This document shows, in pieces, positions 47,299 to 57,787 of a stretch of 64,000 nt of DNA. Numbering within the stretch: position 1 is the stretch's first letter; the number at the start of each line of letters is the position of its first letter. This DNA comes from Rhineura floridana (Eukaryota; Chordata; Lepidosauria; Squamata; Rhineuridae), in contig NC_084487.1 in assembly GCF_030035675.1 (NCBI RefSeq), positions 28,562,474-28,626,473 on the forward strand, read 5' to 3'. The notes below the pieces were generated by a model. The model made no database searches. It was not told the DNA's origin and saw nothing but the letters and a program-made list of their open reading frames with translations. A program made the translations under genes and the position numbers.

Positions 47299-48178
47299 AT
47301 CATAGAATCATAGAGTTGGAAGGGGCCTTGTAGGCCATCGAGTCCAACCCCCTGCTCACAGCAGGAAATCCACAGCTAGAGCATCTCCCGCAGATAGCTG
47401 TCCAGCCTCTGCTTGAAGACATCCAGCGAAGGGGATCCCACCACCTCCCTAGGCAGTCGGTTCCATTGCCAAACTGCCCTTACTGTCAAGAAGTTCCTTC
47501 TAATGTCCAATCTGAATCTACACTCCTGCAACTTAAAACTATTAGACCTAGTCCTACCCTCTGGGGCAGCGGAGAACGAATCTGTACCCTCCTCTATGTG
47601 ACAGCCCTTCAGGTACTTAAAGAGTGCAATCATGTCACCCCTCAGCCTTCTCTTCACCAGACTGAACATGCCAAGTTCCTTCAACCTTTCCTCATAAGAC
47701 TTGTTCTCCATACCGGCTATCATCCTCGTCGCCCTCTTCTGAACCCGCTCTAACTTGTCTATATCTTTCTTAAAATGAGGCGCCCAGAACTGAACGCAGT
47801 ATTCCAGATGAGGCCTGACTAATGCAGAATATAGTGGGACTATTACTTCCCTCGACCTGGAAACTATAGCTCTGTTTATGCAGCCCAAAACCGCGTTTGC
47901 CTTTTTTGCCACAGCATCACACTGCTGGGTCATGTTCAACTTGCAATCCACTACAATTCCAAGGTCCTTCTCACACGCACTACTGCTAAGCTTGGTATTT
48001 CCCATCCTGTACCCGTGCATTTTGTTTTTGTGGCCTAAATGCAGAATCTTGCATTTGTCTTTATTGAATGTCATTTTATTAATTTCAGCCCAATTTTCTA
48101 GTCTATCCAGGTCCCTTTGGATTTTATTCCTGTCTTCCATTGTGTTAGCTATCCCTCCCAGTTTCGTATCATCCGCAA
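47299..48178 (-). mobile_element. CR1 LINE, 5'-truncated, second subfamily
   Basis: The left end is the CR1 3' end (aatcatagagttggaagggg). The minus strand has a 254-codon frame (48140-47376): DLDRLENWAEINKMTFNKDK, GCINRAIVSRSREVIVPLYS, HLEYCVQFWAPHFKKDIDKL and the typical RLPREVV end. It is closer to the bird-type CR1 end than the copies at 31195 and 57788. Confidence 0.92.
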
Positions 48179-48179
48179 T

Positions 48180-49510
48180 AATAATAATAGCAGCAATAAT
48201 AGCAGCTTCAGGGAGACAATTTTCAGCAAGAAAATTATGTGAGGGAAAACCTTAGCGCCCCTCACTAATGCTACAGTCCCAATCAGGATCATACACCCTG
48301 CCTCACTCCGCTGCTTTTTGAAAGGAAGATGTGGCTAGTCCCATGCACATGATTTACATATATACTTAAGGCACATCTAGAAAGTGTTTGTCTGTCTCTT
48401 TTATTTAATATATTCTATCCTGCCTTTTAGAACAAGCCTCCACGAGTCTGGTTGCAATAAAAATGTTAGACAAACAACTGAACAAATACAGTGAAATTAC
48501 CATCATACCCTTAATCATGGGCTGCTTTCAGATACAATAACAAACCATAGTTTGCTTTGTATGTGAACATGCTGTGGTGAACCTTTTGCTTCTTCATTTT
48601 CCCTTCTTTGTGTGTGAAAAGGTTTGCTGGGGCGACAGTCTGAAGTTTCTATTCATGCCTTGTAACAAACCACATCTTCCTGATTTGTTTGAATACAGGA
48701 AACTATGGTCAGTGCAACATAAAGTTGGTTTGATATCAGTATCTTGGCTCGATAGCCTCGCCTGTTAACTATGGTTTGCACAAACCACAGCTTCTTGCAT
48801 TCACATGAAATGGAAACCACAGTCTGTTACAAACTTTCAAGTGGAAGGTTCAAAGGCAAAAGGGGAGGGAGAACACACAGCCTGGAGATTCATTGCATGG
48901 GTGTGCATGTTTTTGCTCTTGAGAGCCACATGCAGCAGTGGGTTGGAGGCTGCATGCTGGTGGTGTGTGGGACCTAGGCTCTCCTCCCACAGCCTTTCTG
49001 CACTCACTGTCCTTCATACATAATGATACATACAGACATACATACACACACACTTTCTCCCAGTCTCTTGCACTTTCTTGTGCATGTGTGTATACACACA
49101 TTTCAATGTGGGAATGCAGAGTTTTAAACCTCTCCTCCCAGCACATTGAGATCCTATTGTATCTCCTTATTCCCTGCTGATTGGTGATGGAAAGAGCTGA
49201 GTTGTTTCCTCCACCAATCAGCTGGAAGGTGCGGAAAGGTGTGAGGGGATTGCAACATTTCCATCATGCATCTTCCCCTACCACCACCACCACCACCCCA
49301 GTAATTGGTGCTGGCCACAGCTAAACAGTGTGCTGATTAGTGTGCTCTTCAGCTGCTTCCAACATCATTCACCCAAACAGTGGGTGGGGGAAAGGAAACA
49401 AATCAGCTGATGAGTGGCGAAGGGGCTTCGGGACAAAAACTCGATCCTGGTGATTTGAATCTTCTGTGTTGCACTGAGATGAGGTAATTTTAACTATTGC
49501 TCCCTCTAAT
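48180..49510. other. Unrecognised sequence
   Basis: Contains an (aataat)n stretch next to the CR1 and a (cca)n run at about 49277-49297. No coding or repeat family recognised. Confidence 0.4.
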
Positions 49511-49737
49511 AGCCAGTGTGGTGTAGGGGTTAGAGTGTTTGAGTACTACCTGGGAAACCAGGGTTTGAATCCCCACAAAGCCATGAAGCTCACTGGGTGA
49601 CCTTGGGCCAGTCACTGCCTCTTAGCCTCAGAGGAAGGCAATGGTAAAACCACCTCTGAATACCGCTTACCATGAAAACCCTATTCATAGGGTTGCCATA
49701 AGTTGGAATTGACTTGAAGGCAGTCCATTTCCATTTA
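49511..49737 (+). mobile_element. tRNA-derived SINE, full length, BovB-like 3' end
   Basis: The head agccagtgtggtgtaggggt has an A-box-like sequence, and gggtttgaatccc is a good B box. The middle tcactgggtgaccttgggcc is the conserved SINE core, and the 3' part gttgccataagttggaattg matches the BovB tail of the LINE at 10770-10800. Sauria-SINE type. Confidence 0.85.
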
Positions 49738-49938
49738 ATAGCAAACTCGGGTGATAAGTTTAAAACAGTATTGGAGTCCAAAGGGGAGTGCTGAGAAGCA
49801 AGAGGGAAGGTATTAATGTGCTTGAGGGAACACCAAGATTTGCAGAAGGACAACCCCCCTTTAAAAACCCTAGTTATTTTTTTTTAAAAAGCCCACGAAG
49901 AATGCCTATGCTTAATACCCATGGGATGCTGAGTATCT

Positions 49939-50578
49939 GGGCTCATCTACACAGTGGTTAATTGTGTTTTCATGCTACTCACATCTTTAAATTTGCATGG
50001 TTCACATGCTGTTACTGGCAAACAGAATCTATCACAAAGTTTCCCCCCTGTAAATCTGTACTAACCCAATCTTCTGCTAATATGAAAAGGGAAGTAAAAT
50101 ATGACTTCACTCCCTTTCTCTAGTGCTTGCAGGCTTTTTGCTCCAATGCTTTTAGATGGGTGTGACCATCATTCCACTCTCCACACCCACACCCTCTTCC
50201 TCCCTTTGCTTATTTTGCTTCCTGTAGGCTGACATGCAACTTCCGGCAGCTTTCCTCCTTCTGCTGGCTTTTTTCATGTTGCTGCAAATGGTGCCTTTAT
50301 TTTCTCTCCCCCCCCAACTTGTGCACAAAAGCATAATACTGCTCAAACAAATATTTGCATTTCATCTGTATTGTACCAGTGAAAATACAAATAATTGCAC
50401 TTCCAGGTTGTTGTTTTTTTAAATGAAACTTACTGGTAGAACAAATTGGTTGCCATGTAACCAGAGGGAGTGGAAATGTTAAATTAGAGAGTGTGGTCAT
50501 TAGGAAACTGCATGATTGATCCTTCCCCTCAGTGTGAATGTCTTTAGTATGAAGTTATGCTCCCATGTGGATAAGCCC
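49939..50578 (+). mobile_element. Non-autonomous DNA transposon, 640 bp, copy 2
   Basis: Ends gggctcatctacacag and the inverse cccatgtggataagccc, flanked by a 3-bp duplication tct (49936-49938, 50579-50581). It matches the reverse complement of 1285-1925 along its length. Confidence 0.75.
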
Positions 50579-50584
50579 TCTGTT

Positions 50585-50744
50585 GGAAAAGAACAACAGA
50601 AAACTAGAGCGCTACAGCTGATCTTCCCCTCCTTCGGCGTGATCAGTTTGAATGAAGGAGTCTGATCACGCCAGAAGAGGAGAAGATCAGCTGATCCCCC
50701 GCTGGCACCATATTAGCGGAACGCCAAGAAGCGGGGCCCTACTG
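50585..50744. repeat. MITE fragment with hairpin and mariner-like end
   Basis: Arms gctgatcttcccctccttcg and agaggagaagatcagctgat form a hairpin at 50614-50696. The right end agcggggccctactg followed by TA resembles the element at 36742. The left terminus is not visible. Confidence 0.5.
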
Positions 50745-50864
50745 TATAGTTATTTCAAAATATTCCATTTAACCTAAACCTATGTGTTTTAATATCTATG
50801 CTATACTATTTTCTAAAATCAATGTCAGAAATTCAGCAGCCCACTGAACCACCCTTTCCCATCC

Positions 50865-50975
50865 TTTGGGTCCCCAGATGTTGTTAGACTACAACTCCCA
50901 TCAGCTCCAGCCAGCATGGCGAATGGTCAGGAATGATGGAAATTGTAGTCCAGAAACATTGGGGACACAAAGGTT
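50865..50975. repeat. Palindromic MITE of the actcccatcagc family
   Basis: agactacaactcccatcagc and gatggaaattgtagtccaga are inverted arms around a ccagccagcatggcgaatgg loop. Same family as 16232 and the inner part of 3574. Confidence 0.6.
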
Positions 50976-51807
50976 GCGAAAGGCAGCACCAAACTTTACA
51001 CATTATCCTCAGTGACTGCACATTTCTTAACTGTGGTAGCAGTGGAGCATACATCCAGCATTACTTTAAAAAAAATCAAAGAGCAACAAGGATATCTACC
51101 AACCCGTTAACTGTTCTGCCACTTTTGGAAACCCTGCTCTCTGTGTTATTTTTTAAACATTTCATTTTTTTCCAGATCCTATCTTGGATCTTCCAGTTCT
51201 CCATACAATGGGACTTATTTCTGAGCAAGCATGTGGAGGACTGTAGATATAAAGTACCACCAACTTTCAAATGTTGCACCTAGGGATGTAGTCATCTGGG
51301 GTCTCAGCAGCTCTTGGACCCCTTACTTTTTTGGGGAGCAGGGTCCCAGCAGGAGTGTTCTATGAGCCATAAGCATGAAAAGGGAGTTTGTTAGCCACTG
51401 AGAAGAGTCTTCCAATATACTTCCTTGTTCTTTCTTTCTGATTGGAGGCAATCTGACTCACCTCCTTTCACCGCTGATTAGCTGCTAAGGACGTCTGTTT
51501 TTGTGGGAGAAGCCATTAACAAGGATCTCATTCTCAGCAGTGTGTGGCTGTGACTATCATGAAGGGAACCTACACTTCTGAATTTGCCACTACGCTACTG
51601 GTTGCACCCCATTACAAGAAACAATTTCTTAACCCTATTGTGTCCCAAGAATACGGAAGCAGTTCGACATCCGTCTCTTTCTCAGAAGAAGGCACACATA
51701 AAACTATTTACTCTTTAGAGTTTTTATTTATGGTATAACTGTGAACCTATTGATGTGATTATCTACAAGAGATAATGAGAGGTGTGTTTTGATGTTTCCT
51801 TTTCTAG
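50976..51807. other. Intron, nothing recognised
   Basis: A short dispersed-repeat fragment (aatgggacttatttctgagc) is near 51207. No other family seen. Confidence 0.4.
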
Positions 51808-51835
51808 GAAATGCCTGCTTCACAACGACCATCAG
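51808..51835 (+). CDS. CDADC1-like: Micro-exon in the C-terminal tail
   Basis: 28 nt between acceptor gtttccttttctag and donor gtaagc; phase 0 in, phase 1 out. It encodes EMPASQRPS. The phases fit the exons on both sides (44906 out in phase 0, 52808 in phase 1). The call rests on splice sites and phase; the tail has no homology I recognise. Confidence 0.5.
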
Positions 51836-52396
51836 GTAAGCCATCATTGTTCCTTCTAACAGGCAAGCACAGGCAGAAATGGAGCCAAAGTAGGGCCACT
51901 GAGAAAGAAGAGGGATGTATTGGCATGCTCAAGGGGATTTTTTTTAAAAAACAAACGAACCGAAGCAACTGACCACCTGACCCCGCAAGTAGCCCGATAA
52001 GGACTGGGCATGCTCTGTAGCTACAGAATGCCTTGTGTTAGTGGAAAAAATGGAAAAGAGGGTGTGTGGTGGGAGTGGCATGCCCTGCTTGAGCTCTTTA
52101 TAGCTTGTCATATCCTGGAGGAGGGTGTGGCTGGCTGGCAGGAACCCTGAACAGGAGTACTCCTGCTAGGAGGTAAAGCTATACTGCCACTGTGAAATAT
52201 ACCTGTGAGCTGCTAAAACAATTTCCCCTTAAATGCCAAGTACCTGGGTAAGTGCAGTGGTTTCACTTGAAGAAACAACTGTGACACACAGTGGCTTGGA
52301 TCCTATGGTAAACTAATGCAAGGAAGTTTATAATAGGAAAGTTTCCCCTCCCTTCCTCTCCCATGAAGCCCCTCCACCCCCTGAAAAGTCATGGGT

Positions 52397-52590
52397 TATG
52401 GGGGCCATAGTTCAGCGACAGAGCATCTGCCTTGGATGCAGAATGTCCCAAGTTCAGTCTCCCGGAAAGACTGGGAGAGGCTTGCTGTCTGACACCTTGG
52501 AGAGCCACTCCCAGTCTGTGTAGACTGTACTGAGCCAGATGGATCAACGGTCTGATGTTCAGTATAAGGAAGCTTCCTATATGTGAGTGA
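52397..52590 (+). mobile_element. tRNA-derived SINE, second family
   Basis: The head gggccatagttcagcgacag has an A-box-like sequence, and gtcccaagttcagtctcc a B-box-like one. The body gccactcccagtctgtgtag and the end agtataaggaagcttcctat match a common squamate SINE family, from memory. Confidence 0.75.
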
Positions 52591-52807
52591 GGGTGTGAGG
52601 GACATATAAAAGAAGAATGGAACGGGACAGAATTGGATGGCCTTCATCCAAATCAGGATGGAGCAATGCAGCATATTTAGGGTCATGTGTAGTTTTACCC
52701 CGTGGTCATGATTAACCTCATTTTAACACAGATTACAACATTATAGCCAGGGATTTGCCGTATTAGGCAAGTAATATATATTTTTTCAAATATTGCATTA
52801 CTTTCAG

Positions 52808-52863
52808 AGACAAACCGTGAAGAAGAGGCACTAGTGGATGACGCAAGAGACAATACTGAGTGA
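52808..52863 (+). CDS. CDADC1-like: Last coding exon with stop codon
   Basis: Acceptor ttgcattactttcag, phase 1 in. It encodes ETNREEEALVDDARDNTE and a TGA at 52861-52863. It is an acidic, probably disordered tail. It shows no similarity to the other candidate end, after module 1 at 16804. Confidence 0.55.
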
Positions 52864-53439
52864 TTCTTCTCATTCATCAAGTAACAGGCTTTGGGAAAAC
52901 AAACAAAAAAGCTCAGTGACCATTTCTTTGGCTACACCTGCCTTCACAAGATGCAAGATAACAACATTTATCTATTTATATCATGTGTAACATTTTGCAA
53001 AATGAACTAAAATTATCCTTAATTTTGGGGAAAGCTTTAAAATCATTCTCTGGGAAAGCTTTAAAATCATTTATTTGTTGTAGAGCATTGATAGTACATT
53101 ATGTTGTACTTTGTGTTAAGGAATGTAGTGTTCTGTACAGTCGAAATGAATCCAGATTCTCTTCCAGTCAGTCTGAAAGGGTTACAGCTAACTTGGTCCT
53201 ATAACGATCAAATAGATTCATTAGGTATTCTGAGAGGATCCCCAGGAAGATTCTAGGTGCAGATGATAATGGGCCTTATATCCCTAACTGGAACTCCAGG
53301 CTCTTATTTTAAAACCTTCCACTGGTATTCAGAATTAGAGGCTCACATGTATGAAGATCCTAGTCTCAGAGTGTGTGCCTGAGACTTCAAAACCGAGAAG
53401 CAAAAAAGAATCAAAAGCCTCTGATGGAAAATTAGTATG

Positions 53440-53760
53440 CCAGCTAGGGAAGAGAAATTTGATTAAGTTTGCATTTAATAGCAAGCCTACTTAATTAACA
53501 TTTTCCAAAACAATATTACGGTGAAGTGTGTACAAAAATGCATTTATAAGTGAAAATAACATTTAAAAATCCATGTTAGAGAAAACTGCTCTGCAAAAAT
53601 GTGTATAGTTGGCAAAATTGCATACAGACGTATTAGGGGAAATTCACTGATGAGGAGGACTTCAAAAAAATCACAAACTGATGTTGAAATGTGGAGAACC
53701 GAACTTAAGATGAGAAAAACGAGAAACCAACATTGAATGATTTGCCCATCCTTGGTATCA
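53440..53760. repeat. AT-rich dispersed repeat in the 3' UTR region
   Basis: The aaaaatgcatttataagtga and gtgtatagttggcaaaattg pattern is the inverse or relative of the repeat at 34440-34800. Family unknown. Confidence 0.4.
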
Positions 53761-54199
53761 GCTGTATGGTTACAAAGATGGTTTTAGTTTTGGCTTCACA
53801 GCTACTGCCAAAAGGCTGTTGAAGAACCAGATGGCGCATGCTAAGTCACCAATAGAGAATGGTCTCATCTGCTAGTCTCATGCATAGACCATGCAGTGGT
53901 AACACTTAAATGTTCTTGCAGGTAACAATTCTATTTAATTGTTGCAAACAGCCTCACATTCTTAGAGGATGGCACACTAGACCAGAAGTTCAAAGGCAAT
54001 GTATAGCTAAGGAGCATGCCAATTAAGTAACATACACAGATGCTGGGAGGTTCAAAGGAATGTGATGGGGACAGCACAAAGAAAAGGTTAGATGGGACTG
54101 GCTGGTGAATGGTGGCATCATCATGCCCTGGTACTCCCATGGCTAGAACAAAAATATAAAAAACCAGGGAATGGAGGCTTCCATTCTCCTTTGGGAGCT

Positions 54200-54606
54200 C
54201 TCTGGTGTAGAGAAAGCTGTTAGGGATAAGTTTTTCTCCTCTCATAATATTAGAACTCGGGGGCCATTCAGTGAAGCTGAATGTTGGAAGGTTCAGGACA
54301 AACAAAAGAAAGTACCTGTTGACACAGACCTTAGTTAAATTTTGAAATTTGCTCCAACAGTATGTATTGATGGTGACCAACCTGGATGGCTTTAAAAGAA
54401 GTTTAGACAAATTCATGAAAGAGAAAGTTATGTTCTCCACTACTGGAGGCAATATGCCTCTGAATACCAATAGCTGGGAACTCCAACTGGGCAGAGCACC
54501 TTTCCTGCTTGTGGGCTTCCTGTCGGCATCTGGATGGTCAATGTAAGAAGAGGATGCAGGACTAAATGGGTCTTTGGCCTGATCCAGCAGGGCTCGGCTT
54601 ATGTGT
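54200..54606 (+). mobile_element. CR1 3' fragment
   Basis: In broken frames the + strand aligns to the CR1 C-terminus (LDGFKRSLDKFMKEKVM) and to the 3' end (gcctgatccagcagggctcg). It is well diverged, so old. Confidence 0.8.
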
Positions 54607-55795
54607 AAGTCCAGTGGTGGCTGGTGCCTATTGGGACTTGTAGGGCAAAAGGCAAGGAGTCCAACAGTAGATGGAGGCAGAGCCAATCACATGCCAAGCC
54701 CATCCCCTGACTTGTTGACTGTAAGAAAGCAGGCAGATGGGGTCTGGCTAAGGGTAGACTGAGGTTGGTGGCGCAGCGCCCCATTTGCCCTAATGGAACA
54801 GCCTCTGCTGCTCATATCCTTTGGGAGGCCCCCTCACTCTCAGCTTTTTTGTTTATGATTCTCCTCTGGAACCAAGGAATCTTGGTAAATTATGGGCTTC
54901 AATTCTGCTACACTTTTATACTTTTATGCTTTTAACTTTTTAGCTGATTCTTTGGACTTAGAATTGTTTTAAGTCTCTTTTAAATATATTCTGAGATTTT
55001 GTCTTTGACTCATTTCTGTAGCAAAAAGATTATGTACCCACCTTGGAATCATCCTGGAACATAAATTCAATCACACTATTATTGATTGGTTTTAATTCAG
55101 TTTACCTGTACCCCTCCTCCAACATTTTAGGATCCTTTTTGTATTTTCAAACTCTTTTCAAAATATGTAACCGTTTCCCGTGCTGTTAGGTTTGAATTTC
55201 ATTTTAGTGAATCTTTTAAAATTCTGAACACCTTTTAAGTCAATTTCAATGCCTTAGCTTTCATATTTAACTATTCTAGTGCCACATCTAATTCTTTAAG
55301 TGCCTAGGGAAACTTTACCAATGTTTCAGCTTCGCATTTAAAAATTCAGGTAGTGTGCAAGAGGAAATTAAGCAGAGGTAGGATTATATTGTATGTTTTA
55401 GCTTCAGTACTTCATATCAAATAGTGAGCAGGAGCCTGTTGAGAGGAAGTCATATCATATTAACCAACTGTTCTGCTTGTTGCTTCTGTACCAGCTTTTG
55501 GAACTTCATGCCTTTAGTTTTATCTTGAGTTTCTTTTGCATCTCATTGCATGCTAATCATATAGGCTCTTCTAGATGCTCAAATAACAACTCAGTACAAA
55601 GCATTAATTCCCTGGGTTGAATCAAACTAAAATTTTTTTGAGTAGATCCACTTGAATCAGTGGCCTCAAGTTAAATAATGACTAATTGATTTTAATGACT
55701 TAGACGCAGATTGGTTCTAGATCTGTATCATCTGTAGTTAAATTTATTAACTTGTCTAATCCTTATGCAACATCTTACATTTTAAATTTCTTTTC
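54607..55795. other. Probable 3' UTR or flank, nothing recognised
   Basis: Mostly AT-rich with no family seen. It ends at the AATAAA at 55796. Confidence 0.35.
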
Positions 55796-55842
55796 AATAA
55801 AGTGTTTAACGTGTTCCAGTTAAATTTGGAATTGGTGATGTT

Positions 55843-57540
55843 TTTATTTATTTATTGTATTTATAGACCACCCCATAGCCGAAGCTCTCTGGGGTTTACA
55901 GTACCTAAAAACATTAAAAACAAATATACAAATTTAAAACACATCTTTTAAAAACAATTTAAAACATAATTTAAACATTTAAAACACATGCTAAAATGCC
56001 TGGGAGAGTCTTGATAACAGTGTTGGCGCCAGGCGCACCTCGTCAAAGACATCATTCCACAATTTGGGGGCCACCACTGAGAAGGACCTCTCTGTTGTTG
56101 CCACCCTCCCAGCTTCCCTCGGAGTAGGCACCTGGAGGAGGGCCTTAGATATTGAGCGTAGTGTACGGGTGGGTTTGTATTGGGAGAGGCGTTCCATCAG
56201 GTATTGTGGTCCCAAGCCGTGTAAGGCTTTATAGGTTAAAACCAGCACCTTGAATTGAGCTTGGAAACATACAGGCAGCCAATGCAAGCGGGCCAGAATC
56301 GGTTTTATATGTTCGGACCGTCTGGTCCCTGTTACCAATCTGGCCGCTGCATTTTGCACAAGCTGCAGTTTCCGAACCATCTTCAAAGGCAGCCCCACGT
56401 AGAGTGCATTGCAGTAATCTAACTTGGAGGTTACCAGAGCATGGACAACTGAAGCCAGGTTATCCCTGTCTACATAGGGGCGTAGCTGGGCCACCAACTG
56501 AAGCTGGTAGAAGGCACTCCGTGCCACCAAGGCTACCTGAGCCTTAACTGACAGAGATAGTTCTAGGAGAACCCCTAAGCTACGAACCTGCTCCTTCAGG
56601 GGGAGTGCAACCCCATCCAGGACAGGTTGGACATCCACCATCCAGTCAGAAGAACCACCCACTAGCAGCATCTCAGACTTGTCTGGATTGAACCTCAGTT
56701 TATTAGCCCTCATCCAGTCAATTGTTACAAACAGGCACTGGTTCAGCACATTGACAGCCTCACCTGAAGATGAAAAGGAGAAGTAGAGCTGCATGTCATC
56801 AGCGTACTGGTGACAACGCACTCCAAAGCTCCGGATGACCGAACCCAGTGGTTTCATGTAGATGTTGAACAGCATGGAGGACAGAACTGACCCCTGCGGA
56901 ACCCCATACTGGAGAGTCCAGGGTGCCAATCAATGTTCCCCAAGCACTACCTTCTGGACACGACCCGCCAAGCAGGAGCGGAACCACTGGCATGCAGTAC
57001 CTCCCACTCCCAACTCAGCCAGTCTTCCCAGAAGGATACCATGGTCAATGGTATCAAAAGCTGCTGAGAGATCAAGAAGAATCAACAGGGTCACACTCCC
57101 CCGTCTCTCTCCCGACAGAGGTCATACAGGGCGACCAAGGCTGTTTGTGCCAAAACCAGGCCTGAAACCCAACTGAAATGGATCCAGATAATCGGTCTCA
57201 TTCTAGAGTGTCTGGAGCTGGCCCTCAACCACTCGTTCAAGGACCTTGCCCAGGAATGGAACATTTGCCACAGGCCTATAGTTATTAAGATATTCTGGGT
57301 CTGAGGTGGGTCTCTTCAGGAGTGGTCTCACTACCGCCTCTTTCAGGCAGCCAGGGACCACCCCCTCTCACAGAGAAGCATTAATCACTTCCCTGGCCCA
57401 GCTATCCCTGCTAGCTTTTATTAGCCAAGAAGGGCAAGGATCCAGCACAGAAGTGGTTGCACAAACCTGTCCAAGCACCTTGTCAATGTCCTCAAGCTGT
57501 ACCAACTGAAACTCATCCAAGAAATCGGGACAAGGCTGTC
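55843..57540 (-). mobile_element. L2-clade LINE, 5'-truncated
   Basis: The (ttta)n tail is at the left. A minus-strand frame of 312 codons (56929-55991) has GVPQGSVLSSMLFNIYMKPL, HQYADDMQLYFSFSSS (catalytic YADD present) and LHWLPVCFQAQFKVLVLTYK. Upstream RT is in broken frames to about 57540. Moderately old. Confidence 0.9.
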
Positions 57541-57787
57541 CCTAGTTGGACCTTGTTTGGTTATTCATTGAGGTACTTCTTATATTAACTGATATATTAA
57601 CTGATAACTGAGCTACTAAGGAGCAAATTTACATTGCTTTTGAAATTATCTCTTGGAGTCACACAGTTGAGTGATGCCTATTGTTTAGTGCCTCCTGGTC
57701 CTCTTGCTAGGATCCTTTAGTCAATAGTCTTTTGTTTTTATCAAAAATATTTATATTTGAAGAAATTTCCCTGCTCAGCAGCCACAC

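Larger units (their letters stand above)
690..52863 (+). other. CDADC1-like: CDADC1-like multi-domain deaminase gene(s), 5' end outside the window
   Basis: Gene-level entry for the exons listed separately. Two consecutive modules each have the CDADC1 plan: an inactive deaminase domain, an alpha-helical linker and a deaminase domain with the dCMP-deaminase signature (GYNGYP or GYSGFP, then a [HC]AExNA zinc motif and PCxxC). Matching exons have the same phases and near-equal lengths: 447 and 453 nt for the linker exon, 68 and 50, 125 and 122, 130 and 118. CDADC1 family enzymes deaminate deoxycytidine nucleotides; the N-terminal domain is the inactive one. I infer an intragenic or tandem gene duplication. 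From memory, the similarity to mammalian CDADC1 is clear in motifs but too low for an ortholog, so this looks like a paralog. Whether one transcript covers both modules is not decided by the sequence. Confidence 0.8.
52864..55820 (+). promoter_or_regulatory. Probable 3' UTR with polyadenylation signal at 55796-55801
   Basis: The first canonical AATAAA I see after the stop is at 55796-55801, followed by GT-rich sequence (gtgtttaacgtgttcc). A 3' UTR of about 2.9 kb would include the CR1 fragment at 54200-54606 and the dispersed repeat near 53440-53760. A non-canonical signal nearer the stop is not excluded. Confidence 0.35.

Noticed and set aside
48938-49180. Frame with a histidine/threonine-rich translation as a peptide gene
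   Set aside because: It comes from a cataca/cacaca simple repeat.
53931-54686. 251-codon minus-strand frame as a gene
   Set aside because: It is antisense to a CR1 fragment and AT-rich sequence, with no recognisable domain.
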